From assembly GCF_000179915.2 (NCBI RefSeq), contig NC_014963.1, positions 620,001-684,000 of the forward strand: 64,000 bases of DNA. Direction: 5' to 3'. Every line of letters starts with the position of its first letter. The first letter of the stretch is position 1. The position numbers were made by a program, and so were the translations under genes. Source of the DNA: Terriglobus saanensis SP1PR4 (GTDB lineage: Bacteria; Acidobacteriota; Terriglobia; Terriglobales; Acidobacteriaceae). Of the stretch, positions 17,970-25,170 are shown in pieces. The notes under the pieces are model-generated. The model saw nothing but the letters and a program-made list of their open reading frames with translations. It was not told the DNA's origin and ran no database searches.

Positions 17970-18775
17970 TCCGGTCCCACCTCCCGAACGCCACCATGCC
18001 GGGGCGTTCGTATTGCTCCATTGGCCAATCTCACGCGAAGAAATCCCCGCTCATCCAGACCATCGGTCACGCCAGTATATCCCTCGTCTTCGTCCACCTT
18101 AACCCTCTTTCCGAGGGCCCAGCCGCTCTTCGATGTAAATCTGCGCAGAATCTCCTCGGGGTCTTGTACCAGCAAAATCATCTCCTGCGATAGTGCATGT
18201 AGCAGAGAAACCAGCACCTCTTCCCGGCGAACCGATCGTCCCGTGATCATACGGGCGGAGGTGGCAGAGGCAGCGATCTCCGCAGGCATTTCGATGTGAT
18301 TCAGATTCAAGCCAATACCGATCACCGCGTAGCGCAGTTGTCCCTCAACGCTTACACCCGTTTCTGTGAGCAATCCACCCATCTTCTTGCTGAATGCTCC
18401 CGGTTGAGGAACCACAATATCATTGGGCCATCTCAGATCGACATGGAAACCGCAGCTTTGTTCCAAAGTGGTCTGCACAGCGAGTCCCGCGGCCAGCGAG
18501 ATCTTCAGAGCATGGGAGACAGAAAGCTCGGGTCGAAGCAGCGCGCTGACATAAAGTCCCGCGCCTGCTTCGGAGTGCCAGGCATGGCCACCTCGACCTC
18601 GTCCCGCAGTCTGTCGATCAGCGACACAAACCGTGCCTGCGGCAGCGTCTTGCTGTGCTTGTTCGACGAGGTAGGTATTCGTGGAAGAGATTTCTTCAAA
18701 GTGGAGCACACGACCGCCCGCCGCGCGACAAAACGCGGTGCCAGCCAGTGCTGCATCCAGAGCCTCGAGGTCCAT
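17966..18775 (-). CDS. birA: Biotin-[acetyl-CoA-carboxylase] ligase, without DNA-binding domain
   Basis: Attaches biotin to the carboxyl-carrier protein of acetyl-CoA carboxylase through biotinyl-AMP. The catalytic core is complete: EISSTNTYL near residue 28, the adenylate loop ADRQTAGRGRGGHAW near 52-66, RWPNDI near 115 and KMGGLLTE near 130. There is no N-terminal winged helix, so this is the monofunctional (group I) ligase and not a repressor. Start is uncertain: ATG 18775 is given, but GTG 18778 and TTG 18784 (overlapping the nadC TGA) are in frame, and the best Shine-Dalgarno (GGAAG) fits GTG or TTG as well. The end overlaps coaX. Confidence 0.92.
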   Translation of the reverse strand: MDLEALDAALAGTAFCRAAGGRVLHFEEISSTNTYLVEQAQQDAAAGTVCVADRQTAGRGRGGHAWHSEAGAGLYVSALLRPELSVSHALKISLAAGLAVQTTLEQSCGFHVDLRWPNDIVVPQPGAFSKKMGGLLTETGVSVEGQLRYAVIGIGLNLNHIEMPAEIAASATSARMITGRSVRREEVLVSLLHALSQEMILLVQDPEEILRRFTSKSGWALGKRVKVDEDEGYTGVTDGLDERGFLRVRLANGAIRTPRHGGVREVGPE

Positions 18776-18780
18776 CACGC

Positions 18781-19677
18781 TCAATAGACTTCCGACGTGA
18801 TACGCATGCTGATGTCCGCGGCCATGGCGGAACGTGTAAGCGCGCCCACCGAAACAAAATCGACACCTGTTGCGGCATAGTCGCGCACCGTATCCAGGCT
18901 CAGATGGTCCGCAGCCTCCAGCTTCACCTTGGGACTCTTAGCGCGCGCAGTCTTCACGGCCTTGGCGACCTGAGAAGGCGTCATCTCTACCAGAAGCAGA
19001 GCCTCAGCGCCAGCGTCCATCGCCTCTTCCACCTCGGCGATCGATCGAACTTCAATCTCCACAATCTGCCCGGCTTTTTTCCCCTTCAGGGCAAGCTCGA
19101 TCGCAAGTGTGATGCCTCCGGCCAGGGCAATGTGGCTGCTCTTGATCAGAATGCCGTCCTGCAGGTCCTGCCGGTGGTTCTGTCCGCCACCACAGCAGAC
19201 GGCGTACTTGTCCAGCACGCGCAGGCCGGGAATCGTCTTGCGGGTATCGAGTACCTTGGCCTTCGTCCCCTTGGTCTCTTTCACGAAATCATTGGTCAAT
19301 GTGGCGATACCACTCATACGCTGCAGCAGATTCAGGATCACGCGCTCGCAGCTCAAAATGGCGCGAGCGTTATGACGGATGACGGCAATGGTCTTTCCGC
19401 TCTTGACGCGGACACCGTCGAAGATCTCGGCATGACTCACTACTTCGAACCGGCCTGCGGACTTGCGTCCGGACTGGGTCAACATGTGGTTGAAAACGTC
19501 AAAAGTCGCGATGATCGCACCCAAACCTGCGATCACGCACTCCTGGCGCGTAATTACCGTGGCGGAGGCCCGCACCTCCGCGCCCACGGTCAGGGCGGTG
19601 GTAATGTCTTGCATTGCCTTGTCTTCCAGAAGCGCGGCTTCCAGAATTGCCGCCACTTTCTTGCTCTTCCACTCCAT
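18781..19677 (-). CDS. nadC: Nicotinate-nucleotide diphosphorylase (carboxylating)
   Basis: Quinolinate phosphoribosyltransferase, forming nicotinate mononucleotide for NAD synthesis. 298 residues from ATG 19677, which has GGCGGGA just upstream; a longer frame to 19836 adds an unusual Arg-rich leader and is unlikely. Seen: EDKAMQDITTALTV near residue 17, ERVILNLLQRMSGIATLT near 110, LDTRKTIPGLR near 142 and YAVCCGGGQNHRQDL near 156, all active-site segments. It is the first gene of the nadC-birA-coaX-unknown-methyltransferase-comEC operon and diverges from the small membrane-protein gene with a 95-base gap that should hold both promoters. Confidence 0.95.
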   Translation of the reverse strand: MEWKSKKVAAILEAALLEDKAMQDITTALTVGAEVRASATVITRQECVIAGLGAIIATFDVFNHMLTQSGRKSAGRFEVVSHAEIFDGVRVKSGKTIAVIRHNARAILSCERVILNLLQRMSGIATLTNDFVKETKGTKAKVLDTRKTIPGLRVLDKYAVCCGGGQNHRQDLQDGILIKSSHIALAGGITLAIELALKGKKAGQIVEIEVRSIAEVEEAMDAGAEALLLVEMTPSQVAKAVKTARAKSPKVKLEAADHLSLDTVRDYAATGVDFVSVGALTRSAMAADISMRITSEVY

Positions 19678-19772
19678 TGTCCCGCCATCCTTGCCGTGCG
19701 TCTGGCATCCAATAGACACCAGCCATCCGCACCGTACCGCTGTAGGATGCTTCCACACCCCCGGGAGAGTCA

Positions 19773-20168
19773 ATGCCGCTTTCACATCAGTTCGCCATGC
19801 TCGCTCTGCTCGCGCTCCCGATCGCGTGCATCGCATGGACGGTCACCCATGAAGAGATCTTTCGCGAACCGCGCGAGTTCTGCAAGCGGTGCAGCGAAAC
19901 CAGGACCCATTTCCTGGTGAGAAAGTTTTTTTATCTCTTTACCTGCGAATACTGCTTCAGCCACTACGTCACGGCGGCTATTCTCATCCTCACCCGCTTC
20001 CAACTGCTCTACAGCGGTTGGCGAGGATACTTCCTCGCGGAGTTTGCCCTCGTCTTCCTGGCAAACATCTATATGAGCTTCTACAACCGCCTGCGGCTCG
20101 ATATCAAACACGAGAACGTCGTCATCGCGAACGAAGAAAAAGCGCAGGAAGAGATTGAAACGAAGTAG
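19773..20168 (+). CDS. Small membrane protein with two CxxC pairs, unknown function
   Basis: 131 residues. A hydrophobic segment at residues ~8-24 (FAMLALLALPIACIAW) is followed by CKRC (near 38), FLVRKFFYLFTCEYC with the second CxxC near 58, a second hydrophobic segment TAAILIL and a third around YFLAEFALVFLANIY, then a charged tail. The two cysteine pairs about 20 residues apart look like a metal-binding or redox site between membrane helices; this is inference. ATG 19773 has GGGAGAG 5-6 bases upstream. The gene stands alone, ended by a strong terminator. I do not recognise the family. Confidence 0.85.
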   Translation: MPLSHQFAMLALLALPIACIAWTVTHEEIFREPREFCKRCSETRTHFLVRKFFYLFTCEYCFSHYVTAAILILTRFQLLYSGWRGYFLAEFALVFLANIYMSFYNRLRLDIKHENVVIANEEKAQEEIETK

Positions 20169-20170
20169 CA

Positions 20171-20210
20171 GGGGTTGTGCACAAGATCATGCACAACCCC
20201 CATTTTTTCT
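20171..20210 (+). terminator. Rho-independent terminator after the CxxC membrane protein
   Basis: GGGGTTGTGCA (20171-20181) pairs perfectly with TGCACAACCCC (20190-20200) around an 8-base loop; a TTTTTT run lies at 20203-20208. It starts 2 bases after the stop codon. Confidence 0.9.
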
Positions 20211-20235
20211 GCTTTTGCTCTAAACCAGCAACGTC

Positions 20236-20286
20236 GTGCCCCATTCTTTTGCAGCTTTATCGCGAAAGGGTGGGGTAAGGGCACCA
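20236..20286. repeat. Short copy of the GTGCCCC-ATTCTTT hairpin repeat
   Basis: The stretch starts GTGCCCCATTCTTTT and contains CTTTATCGCGAAA followed by GGTGGGG, matching the first part of the longer repeats at 51916 and 59054 but lacking their middle hairpin and their 3' end. It lies in the 152-base gap between a terminator and the 3' end of valS. Confidence 0.6.
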
Positions 20287-20320
20287 CGGATCTATAAGCA
20301 AGGATCCGGACCCAAAAGAA

Positions 20321-23119
20321 CTAAGCCGGCAACGCCTCCAGCGCAGCCCTCGTCTTGTCGCAAAGCAACTGGGTCTCCGCCTGTTGCTTCTTCAACCCAT
20401 CCACCACACTCTGCGGAGCCTTCGCCAGGAAGCCTTCATTGCCCAACTGCCGCGAAGCCGCTTCCAGGCCCTTTTCATACTTCACAAGGTCTTTCGTCAA
20501 CCGTTCGCGCTCCGCCGCAACATCGATCTGCCGCTCATAGACCACAGCGACGTCGAAGTCCTTCGTAGAGCGAGCATTCGCACCTGACAGGGCTTCCGTG
20601 GCAAACTCCACATCGCTCACGCGCGCCAACCGCGCCAGCATATCGCGATTCGCATCGGCCAGCGCCAGCATGCGATTGTCGCCATGCAGCTGGATCGGTG
20701 CAGACTCCTTCTCCGGTACCGCCATCTCCTTCCGCACACCGCGCACCGTCACGATCAGGCTCTGCAGCGTCTCCATCGCGGCCACCGCGCTGTCGTCGGC
20801 AGGGAAGTCCTCAGCCTGCGGATAACGTGTCAGCGCAATGCTCTTTGCAGGAGCATCGCCTTCATACATGGCATGCCAGATCTCTTCCGTAAGGAAAGGC
20901 ATGAAGGGCGAGAGAAGCCGCAGGGCAGACTCGAACACGCCGACGAGACCAGCCAGAGAAACCGCCGTCTCAGGATTCTGGATGCCGGGGACATACTCCA
21001 AACGAAGCTTCACCAGCTCCAAATACCAGTCGCAAAACTCGCCCCAGAAGAACTGATAGATCGCACTCGCCGCCTCATCGAAGCGATACTCGGTAAGCGC
21101 ACGATCCACCTCGGCGCACACAGCGCGTACGCGCGCGAAGATCCATCGCGTCTCGATCGGCGTAAAGTCCGGCAGGGCCGTCACAATCGCGGCAGGTCCC
21201 ATCTTCATGGTGTACCCAGCCTCGCGTGCTCGCTCGATCTGCATAAAGAGAAAGCGGGCGGCATTCCAGATCTTGTTCGCAAATGCGCGATTGCCTTCTG
21301 TGCGCGCTTCGCTGAAAGCAACATCCGTTCCCGGAGAAGCCTGCGAAGCCAGCGTGAATCGCACCGCATCGGTGCCATAACGCTGGATAATGTCGATCGG
21401 ATCGATCACATTGCCCTTCGTCTTCGACATCTTCTGGCGGTCCGCATCGCGCACCAGCGCATGGATGTAAACCTCGCGGAAGGGCACGGCATCCTTCAAC
21501 GTTCGCGCCAAGCCGTCGGGCATGGGAACGTCCAGCATGAAGTGCGTTCCCAGCATGATCATGCGCGCCACCCAGAAGAACAGGATGTCGAAGCCTGTGA
21601 CGAGAAGGTCCGTCGGATAAAAGTCGTTCAGGTCCGCCGTCTGCTTCGGCCAGCCGAAGACGGTGAAGGGGAGCAGACCGGAAGAGAACCACGTATCCAG
21701 AACGTCCGTCTCCTGCGTCAGGTCCGCCGAAGAGCATGTTCCGCAGGCAGACGGGGCCTCGCGGGCCACCGTCATCGCGCCGCAGGCGCCGCAGTGCCAC
21801 GCCGGAATCCGATGCCCCCACCACAACTGCCGCGAAATGCACCAGTCATGAATGTTCCGCATCCACTCGAAGTAGGTCTTGGCGTACATCGCAGGCGTGA
21901 AGGTGACATGGCCCTCTTCCACAGCCTGGATCGCCTTGTCTGCCAGCGGCTGAATCTTGATGAACCACTGCTTGGAAAGCCGCGGCTCGATGACTGCGCC
22001 CGTCCGCTGGCTCGTCGCCACGGACATCGGGTGGTCCTTGATCTCTACCAGGAAGTCCTCAGTCTCAAGATCGGCAACGATCTTCTCTCGCGCCACATAA
22101 CGGTCGAGGCCGTTGTAACGCCACTGGGCCTTTATGCCACCGGGCGTAGGTTCTCCGTTCTGGAGAATAGCTTCGCCGTAAAGGCTGATCTGCGCCTTCT
22201 CGTCCATGATGATGAGCTTCGGCAGATTGTGCCGTTCGCCGATGGCGAAGTCATTCGGATCGTGTGCAGGCGTCACCTTGACCGCACCGGTACCGAACTC
22301 CGGATTCGCCCAGTCGTCGGCCACTACAGGAATCTCTCGTCCCACCAACGGCAGAAGCAACATCTTCCCGATTAGCGAAGCGTAGCGCTCGTCCGTGGGA
22401 TTCACTGCAACGGCCACATCGCCTAGCATTGTCTCCGGACGAGTCGTTGCGATCACAATGGATCCTGAACCGTCCGCCAGCGGATAGCGCACGTGATACA
22501 GCTTGCCCGCGCGGTCCTCATGCACCACTTCCAGGTCGGAGACCGCCGTCTGCTGCACCGGGTCCCAGTTCACGATGTACGCACCGCGATAGATCAGACC
22601 CTGCTCATAGAGCTTGACGAAGCACTCCTTCACCGCGGCCGACAGGTTCTCGTCCATGGTGAAATACTCGCGGCTCCAGTCCACGCTCGCGCCCAGGCGT
22701 CGCATCTGGTCCGTGATCGCGCCGCCGTACTGCGCCTTCCACTCCCAGACGCGGCCGATAAACTCTTCGCGGGAGAAATCCTCGCGCTTCTTGCCTTCGC
22801 TCGCCAGCTGGCGCTCGACCATCATCTGCGTGGCAATGCCGGCATGATCGGTCCCAGGCACCCAGAGGGCACGCTCGCCGCGCATCCTGTGCCAGCGGGT
22901 CAGAATGTCCATCTCCGTCTGGTTCAGCATGTGGCCCATGTGCAGACGGCCCGTTACATTGGGCGGAGGCAACAACATGGTGAACTTTTTTGGATCTTCC
23001 TGCGTATCGGATTCCATGGAACCGGCAGGAACATCAAACAGGCGCTCGCGCACCCAGAACTCCGCCCATTTTTCTTCAATGGCGGAAGGGTCATATGCTT
23101 TGGGGAGGTCGTGTGGCAT
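20321..23119 (-). CDS. valS: Valyl-tRNA synthetase
   Basis: Class I synthetase charging tRNA-Val, with an editing domain that removes Thr. At 932 residues it has the usual size. Seen: HIGH-type motif PPPNVTGRLHMGHML near residue 46, connective-peptide editing region with TTRPETMLGD near 225, KMSKS-type motif QKMSKTKGNVIDP near 570, anticodon-binding helices, and a C-terminal coiled coil (ERERLTKDLVKYEKGLEAA) typical of ValRS. ATG 23119 is taken because the usual N-terminus MPHDLPKAYDP follows; an in-frame ATG at 23152 would add 11 residues. Neither has a strong ribosome site. It diverges from an exported-protein gene. Confidence 0.96.
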   Translation of the reverse strand: MPHDLPKAYDPSAIEEKWAEFWVRERLFDVPAGSMESDTQEDPKKFTMLLPPPNVTGRLHMGHMLNQTEMDILTRWHRMRGERALWVPGTDHAGIATQMMVERQLASEGKKREDFSREEFIGRVWEWKAQYGGAITDQMRRLGASVDWSREYFTMDENLSAAVKECFVKLYEQGLIYRGAYIVNWDPVQQTAVSDLEVVHEDRAGKLYHVRYPLADGSGSIVIATTRPETMLGDVAVAVNPTDERYASLIGKMLLLPLVGREIPVVADDWANPEFGTGAVKVTPAHDPNDFAIGERHNLPKLIIMDEKAQISLYGEAILQNGEPTPGGIKAQWRYNGLDRYVAREKIVADLETEDFLVEIKDHPMSVATSQRTGAVIEPRLSKQWFIKIQPLADKAIQAVEEGHVTFTPAMYAKTYFEWMRNIHDWCISRQLWWGHRIPAWHCGACGAMTVAREAPSACGTCSSADLTQETDVLDTWFSSGLLPFTVFGWPKQTADLNDFYPTDLLVTGFDILFFWVARMIMLGTHFMLDVPMPDGLARTLKDAVPFREVYIHALVRDADRQKMSKTKGNVIDPIDIIQRYGTDAVRFTLASQASPGTDVAFSEARTEGNRAFANKIWNAARFLFMQIERAREAGYTMKMGPAAIVTALPDFTPIETRWIFARVRAVCAEVDRALTEYRFDEAASAIYQFFWGEFCDWYLELVKLRLEYVPGIQNPETAVSLAGLVGVFESALRLLSPFMPFLTEEIWHAMYEGDAPAKSIALTRYPQAEDFPADDSAVAAMETLQSLIVTVRGVRKEMAVPEKESAPIQLHGDNRMLALADANRDMLARLARVSDVEFATEALSGANARSTKDFDVAVVYERQIDVAAERERLTKDLVKYEKGLEAASRQLGNEGFLAKAPQSVVDGLKKQQAETQLLCDKTRAALEALPA

Positions 23120-23232
23120 GGTTTGTGTGTGCGCGCCGCGCACCACACCCATTCGTTTTCACACACAGGCGCGCGCCGGAGCCGCAATCCTCACGATAGC
23201 ATAGCAATCACCCGCAATTGACAGGAGTCACC

Positions 23233-23730
23233 ATGCCGCTGCGCCGCCCTACCCTCATCCTCGCTCTCCTGCTCGCCGCCATCCCGGCCACCATGCACGC
23301 GCGCGACCGCGTAGGCGCCTTTACGACCTTCAAGATCGCCGCAGGCAACGACGCCAACGACGTGGTCTGCGCCTTTTGCACGATTACGATCGAGGGGCCA
23401 ATCCACGGGGATCTTGTTACCGCCTTCTCCGACGTGACGGTCGCAGACAATACCGAAATTGGGAAAGATACCGTCACAGCTTTTACCGATCTGCACTTCG
23501 GTGAGAACGTGACCATTGGAAAAGACCTCGTCGCCTTCGGCAGCTTCGGCGACCTTCCCGCTTCCACTGTCGTCCACGGAGACCGTGTCGTGGTCCCGGC
23601 GTGGCTGGCCTTCCTTTTTGCTCTGATCCCCTTCGCCATCCCCGCAGGCATCATCTACCTGATCGTCCGCCTTGTTCGCGGGCGGCAAACCTACGCGTAC
23701 GTCCCGCCCCCAGGCTATCCCCGCGTCTAA
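23233..23730 (+). CDS. Exported/membrane-anchored protein with beta-repeat (bactofilin-like) character
   Basis: 165 residues. A signal peptide of ~23 residues (LILALLLAAIPATMHA) precedes a domain with short repeats of the form D-x-T-V-x-[AD] / G-K-D-x-V (for example VTVADNTEIGKDTV, NVTIGKDLVAFG), as in right-handed beta-helix or polymer-forming bactofilin-like folds. A C-terminal hydrophobic span (WLAFLFALIPFAIPAGIIYLIVRLV, about residues 125-149) and a cytosolic-looking tail follow. Two cysteines (VVCAFC) lie early in the mature part. AGGAG 5 bases before ATG 23233 fixes the start. Function unknown; envelope location is the firm part. It diverges from valS. Confidence 0.82.
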   Translation: MPLRRPTLILALLLAAIPATMHARDRVGAFTTFKIAAGNDANDVVCAFCTITIEGPIHGDLVTAFSDVTVADNTEIGKDTVTAFTDLHFGENVTIGKDLVAFGSFGDLPASTVVHGDRVVVPAWLAFLFALIPFAIPAGIIYLIVRLVRGRQTYAYVPPPGYPRV

Positions 23731-23736
23731 TTCTAT

Positions 23737-23766
23737 TTTTGTCATCCCGTAGCGAAGGGATCTGCT
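23737..23766. repeat. Inverted partial copy of the intergenic repeat (GTCATCCCGTAGCGAAGGGATCTGC end)
   Basis: This stretch is the reverse complement of the 3' end shared by the longer repeats at 51916-52073 and 59054-59210 (the part reading AGCAGAT..CTTCGCTA..GGGATGACAAA). It begins 7 bases after the stop of the exported beta-repeat protein. Confidence 0.65.
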
Positions 23767-23828
23767 CTTCGGGCTTCCCCGAACAACCCACCACAAACCG
23801 TCATCTCGACCGGAGCGACGGTTTTATC

Positions 23829-23868
23829 GTCGCGTAGGGGAGAGATCTGCTTCTCTCCCCTACGCGAC
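23829..23868. repeat. Perfect 16-bp inverted repeat
   Basis: GTCGCGTAGGGGAGAG (23829-23844) is exactly complementary to CTCTCCCCTACGCGAC (23853-23868) with an 8-base loop ATCTGCTT. It sits between two convergent genes, 12 bases beyond the end of the esterase gene. No T-run is present on either side. The loop and arm share ATCTGCTT(CTC) with the repeat-like stretch near 62010, so it appears to belong to the same repeat family. Confidence 0.75.
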
Positions 23869-23880
23869 GCCAGTCAGCAT

Positions 23881-25062
23881 TTACTTCGTAAACAACAGCG
23901 GCGCCAGCGTAATCAAATTCTCCCGCCACACCAGCCACGTGTGCATCCCGGGCGTCTCATTCACGCTGACCTCACCCTTCACATTCGTCTTCGCCCACGC
24001 CCCCAGAGCACGATTGTCGTTAATCAGGGTATCTTCCGTTCCACAGCTCATCCAGAAAAGCTTCAACGGAGCCTTGGACCTACCCGCATAAAACTTGTCG
24101 AAGTCTTTGGTGATCACAGCAGACGACATCGCCCCAACGTATCCGAAGACATCCGGATGATTCAGGCCCGTGAAAAGCGTGTGTCCGCCGCCCATCGAAA
24201 GCCCCGCGATTGCTCGATGCGCTGGATCGCGCGCAATGTTGTAGCGCGCCTCCACCATAGGCAGGATCTCGCCGATCAGTTGGTCGGCAAACATCTCCTG
24301 GTTCTTGATGGGCAAGGCATAGTCGCCGCTCCAGACGTTCCAGCCCTTGTAGATCATGTCCATCGTCCCGTAAGCCAAGGGCATTACGATCACCATGGGC
24401 TTCACCTTACCCTGCGCAATCAGGTTGTCCAGAATAAAGTTCGCCTGTCCCGAAGCCCACCAGCCCGACGAGTCGTCGGAGTAGCCGTGCAGGAGATAGA
24501 GGACCGGGTACTTGTCTTTCCGCTTCGCGTCGTAGCCCGGTGGCGTGTAAACCCAAAGGTCCCTGTCCGGCGTGGAACCGTCGTTGATCATCTTCGAGCG
24601 GTACAAATGATGTGCGACTTCACCGTGCGGAACGTCCGTCCGCTCCCAAAGCATCGCGGGCGATCCAGGCACAGGCGCCACGCTCGACGGGTTCTGCAGA
24701 TTGGGCCGGACATTCGGGTCCATCGGGTCCATCAGCCGAACGCCGTTTACCACGATGCGGTAACCGTAGTTCTCCGGCGACAGCGGCTCCGTGGTGAAGG
24801 ACCATATTCCGGCCTCGTCGCGCACCAGGGCGATCAGGTCTCTTCGTCCCTCCAGCTGCAACTGCACCGTCTTGGCGTTCGGGTCTTTATAGCGAAAAGT
24901 CACGGTCCGGTCCGAATGGACTTCGGGCGACTTCAGGGCCAGCGCCGCAGCGGGATCGATGGAAACGACACGCTTCGGAGCGCCAGGAGCGGGAGTCTGC
25001 GCCACGGCAGAACCAGCAAGCAATACACCGACAAAAAGAGAGGAAATAAACCGAGTCACCAT
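23881..25062 (-). CDS. Exported alpha/beta-hydrolase esterase (esterase D / feruloyl-esterase-like)
   Basis: 393 residues: signal peptide (FISSLFVGVLLAGSAVAQ) to about residue 22, then an early Ig/CBM48-like beta domain (VTFRYKDPNAKTVQLQLEG ... GYRIVVNGVRLMDPMDP), as in enterochelin esterase-type enzymes, then the catalytic domain. YPVLYLLHGYSDD marks the oxyanion region, GLSMGGG near residue 280 holds the nucleophile Ser, and GMHTWLVWRENL near 377 the catalytic His. Such two-domain enzymes in Acidobacteria are usually annotated as feruloyl/acetyl-xylan or enterochelin-type esterases; substrate here is inference. ATG 25062 puts the signal peptide at the N-terminus; a longer frame to 25125 exists. 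Confidence 0.87.
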   Translation of the reverse strand: MVTRFISSLFVGVLLAGSAVAQTPAPGAPKRVVSIDPAAALALKSPEVHSDRTVTFRYKDPNAKTVQLQLEGRRDLIALVRDEAGIWSFTTEPLSPENYGYRIVVNGVRLMDPMDPNVRPNLQNPSSVAPVPGSPAMLWERTDVPHGEVAHHLYRSKMINDGSTPDRDLWVYTPPGYDAKRKDKYPVLYLLHGYSDDSSGWWASGQANFILDNLIAQGKVKPMVIVMPLAYGTMDMIYKGWNVWSGDYALPIKNQEMFADQLIGEILPMVEARYNIARDPAHRAIAGLSMGGGHTLFTGLNHPDVFGYVGAMSSAVITKDFDKFYAGRSKAPLKLFWMSCGTEDTLINDNRALGAWAKTNVKGEVSVNETPGMHTWLVWRENLITLAPLLFTK

Positions 25063-25107
25063 GCGCGCCAGTCTACCAGCCGGAAACGCAGCCAGTCTTC
25101 CGCACAG

Positions 25108-25142
25108 CAAAAAGCCGGCTCCCAAAAGGGAACCGGCTTTTT
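25108..25142 (-). terminator. Rho-independent terminator between the BamD-like and esterase genes
   Basis: AAAAGCCGGCTCCC and GGGAACCGGCTTTT form a 14-bp stem with one mismatch around a 4-base loop, flanked by T/A runs on both strands. On the minus strand it follows the BamD-like gene by 28 bases and precedes the esterase gene, so the two are probably separate transcripts. Confidence 0.85.
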
Positions 25143-25170
25143 GCTGACTCGCTAACCTGCTGACTCGTTT

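Noticed and set aside
18655-19920. 421-codon open frame across nadC/birA on the plus strand
   Set aside because: Overlaps two certain genes and is Arg/His-rich; not protein-like.
20684-22375. 563-codon open frame antisense to valS
   Set aside because: Arg/His/Leu-rich composition and complete overlap with the ValRS catalytic core; a shadow of codon bias.
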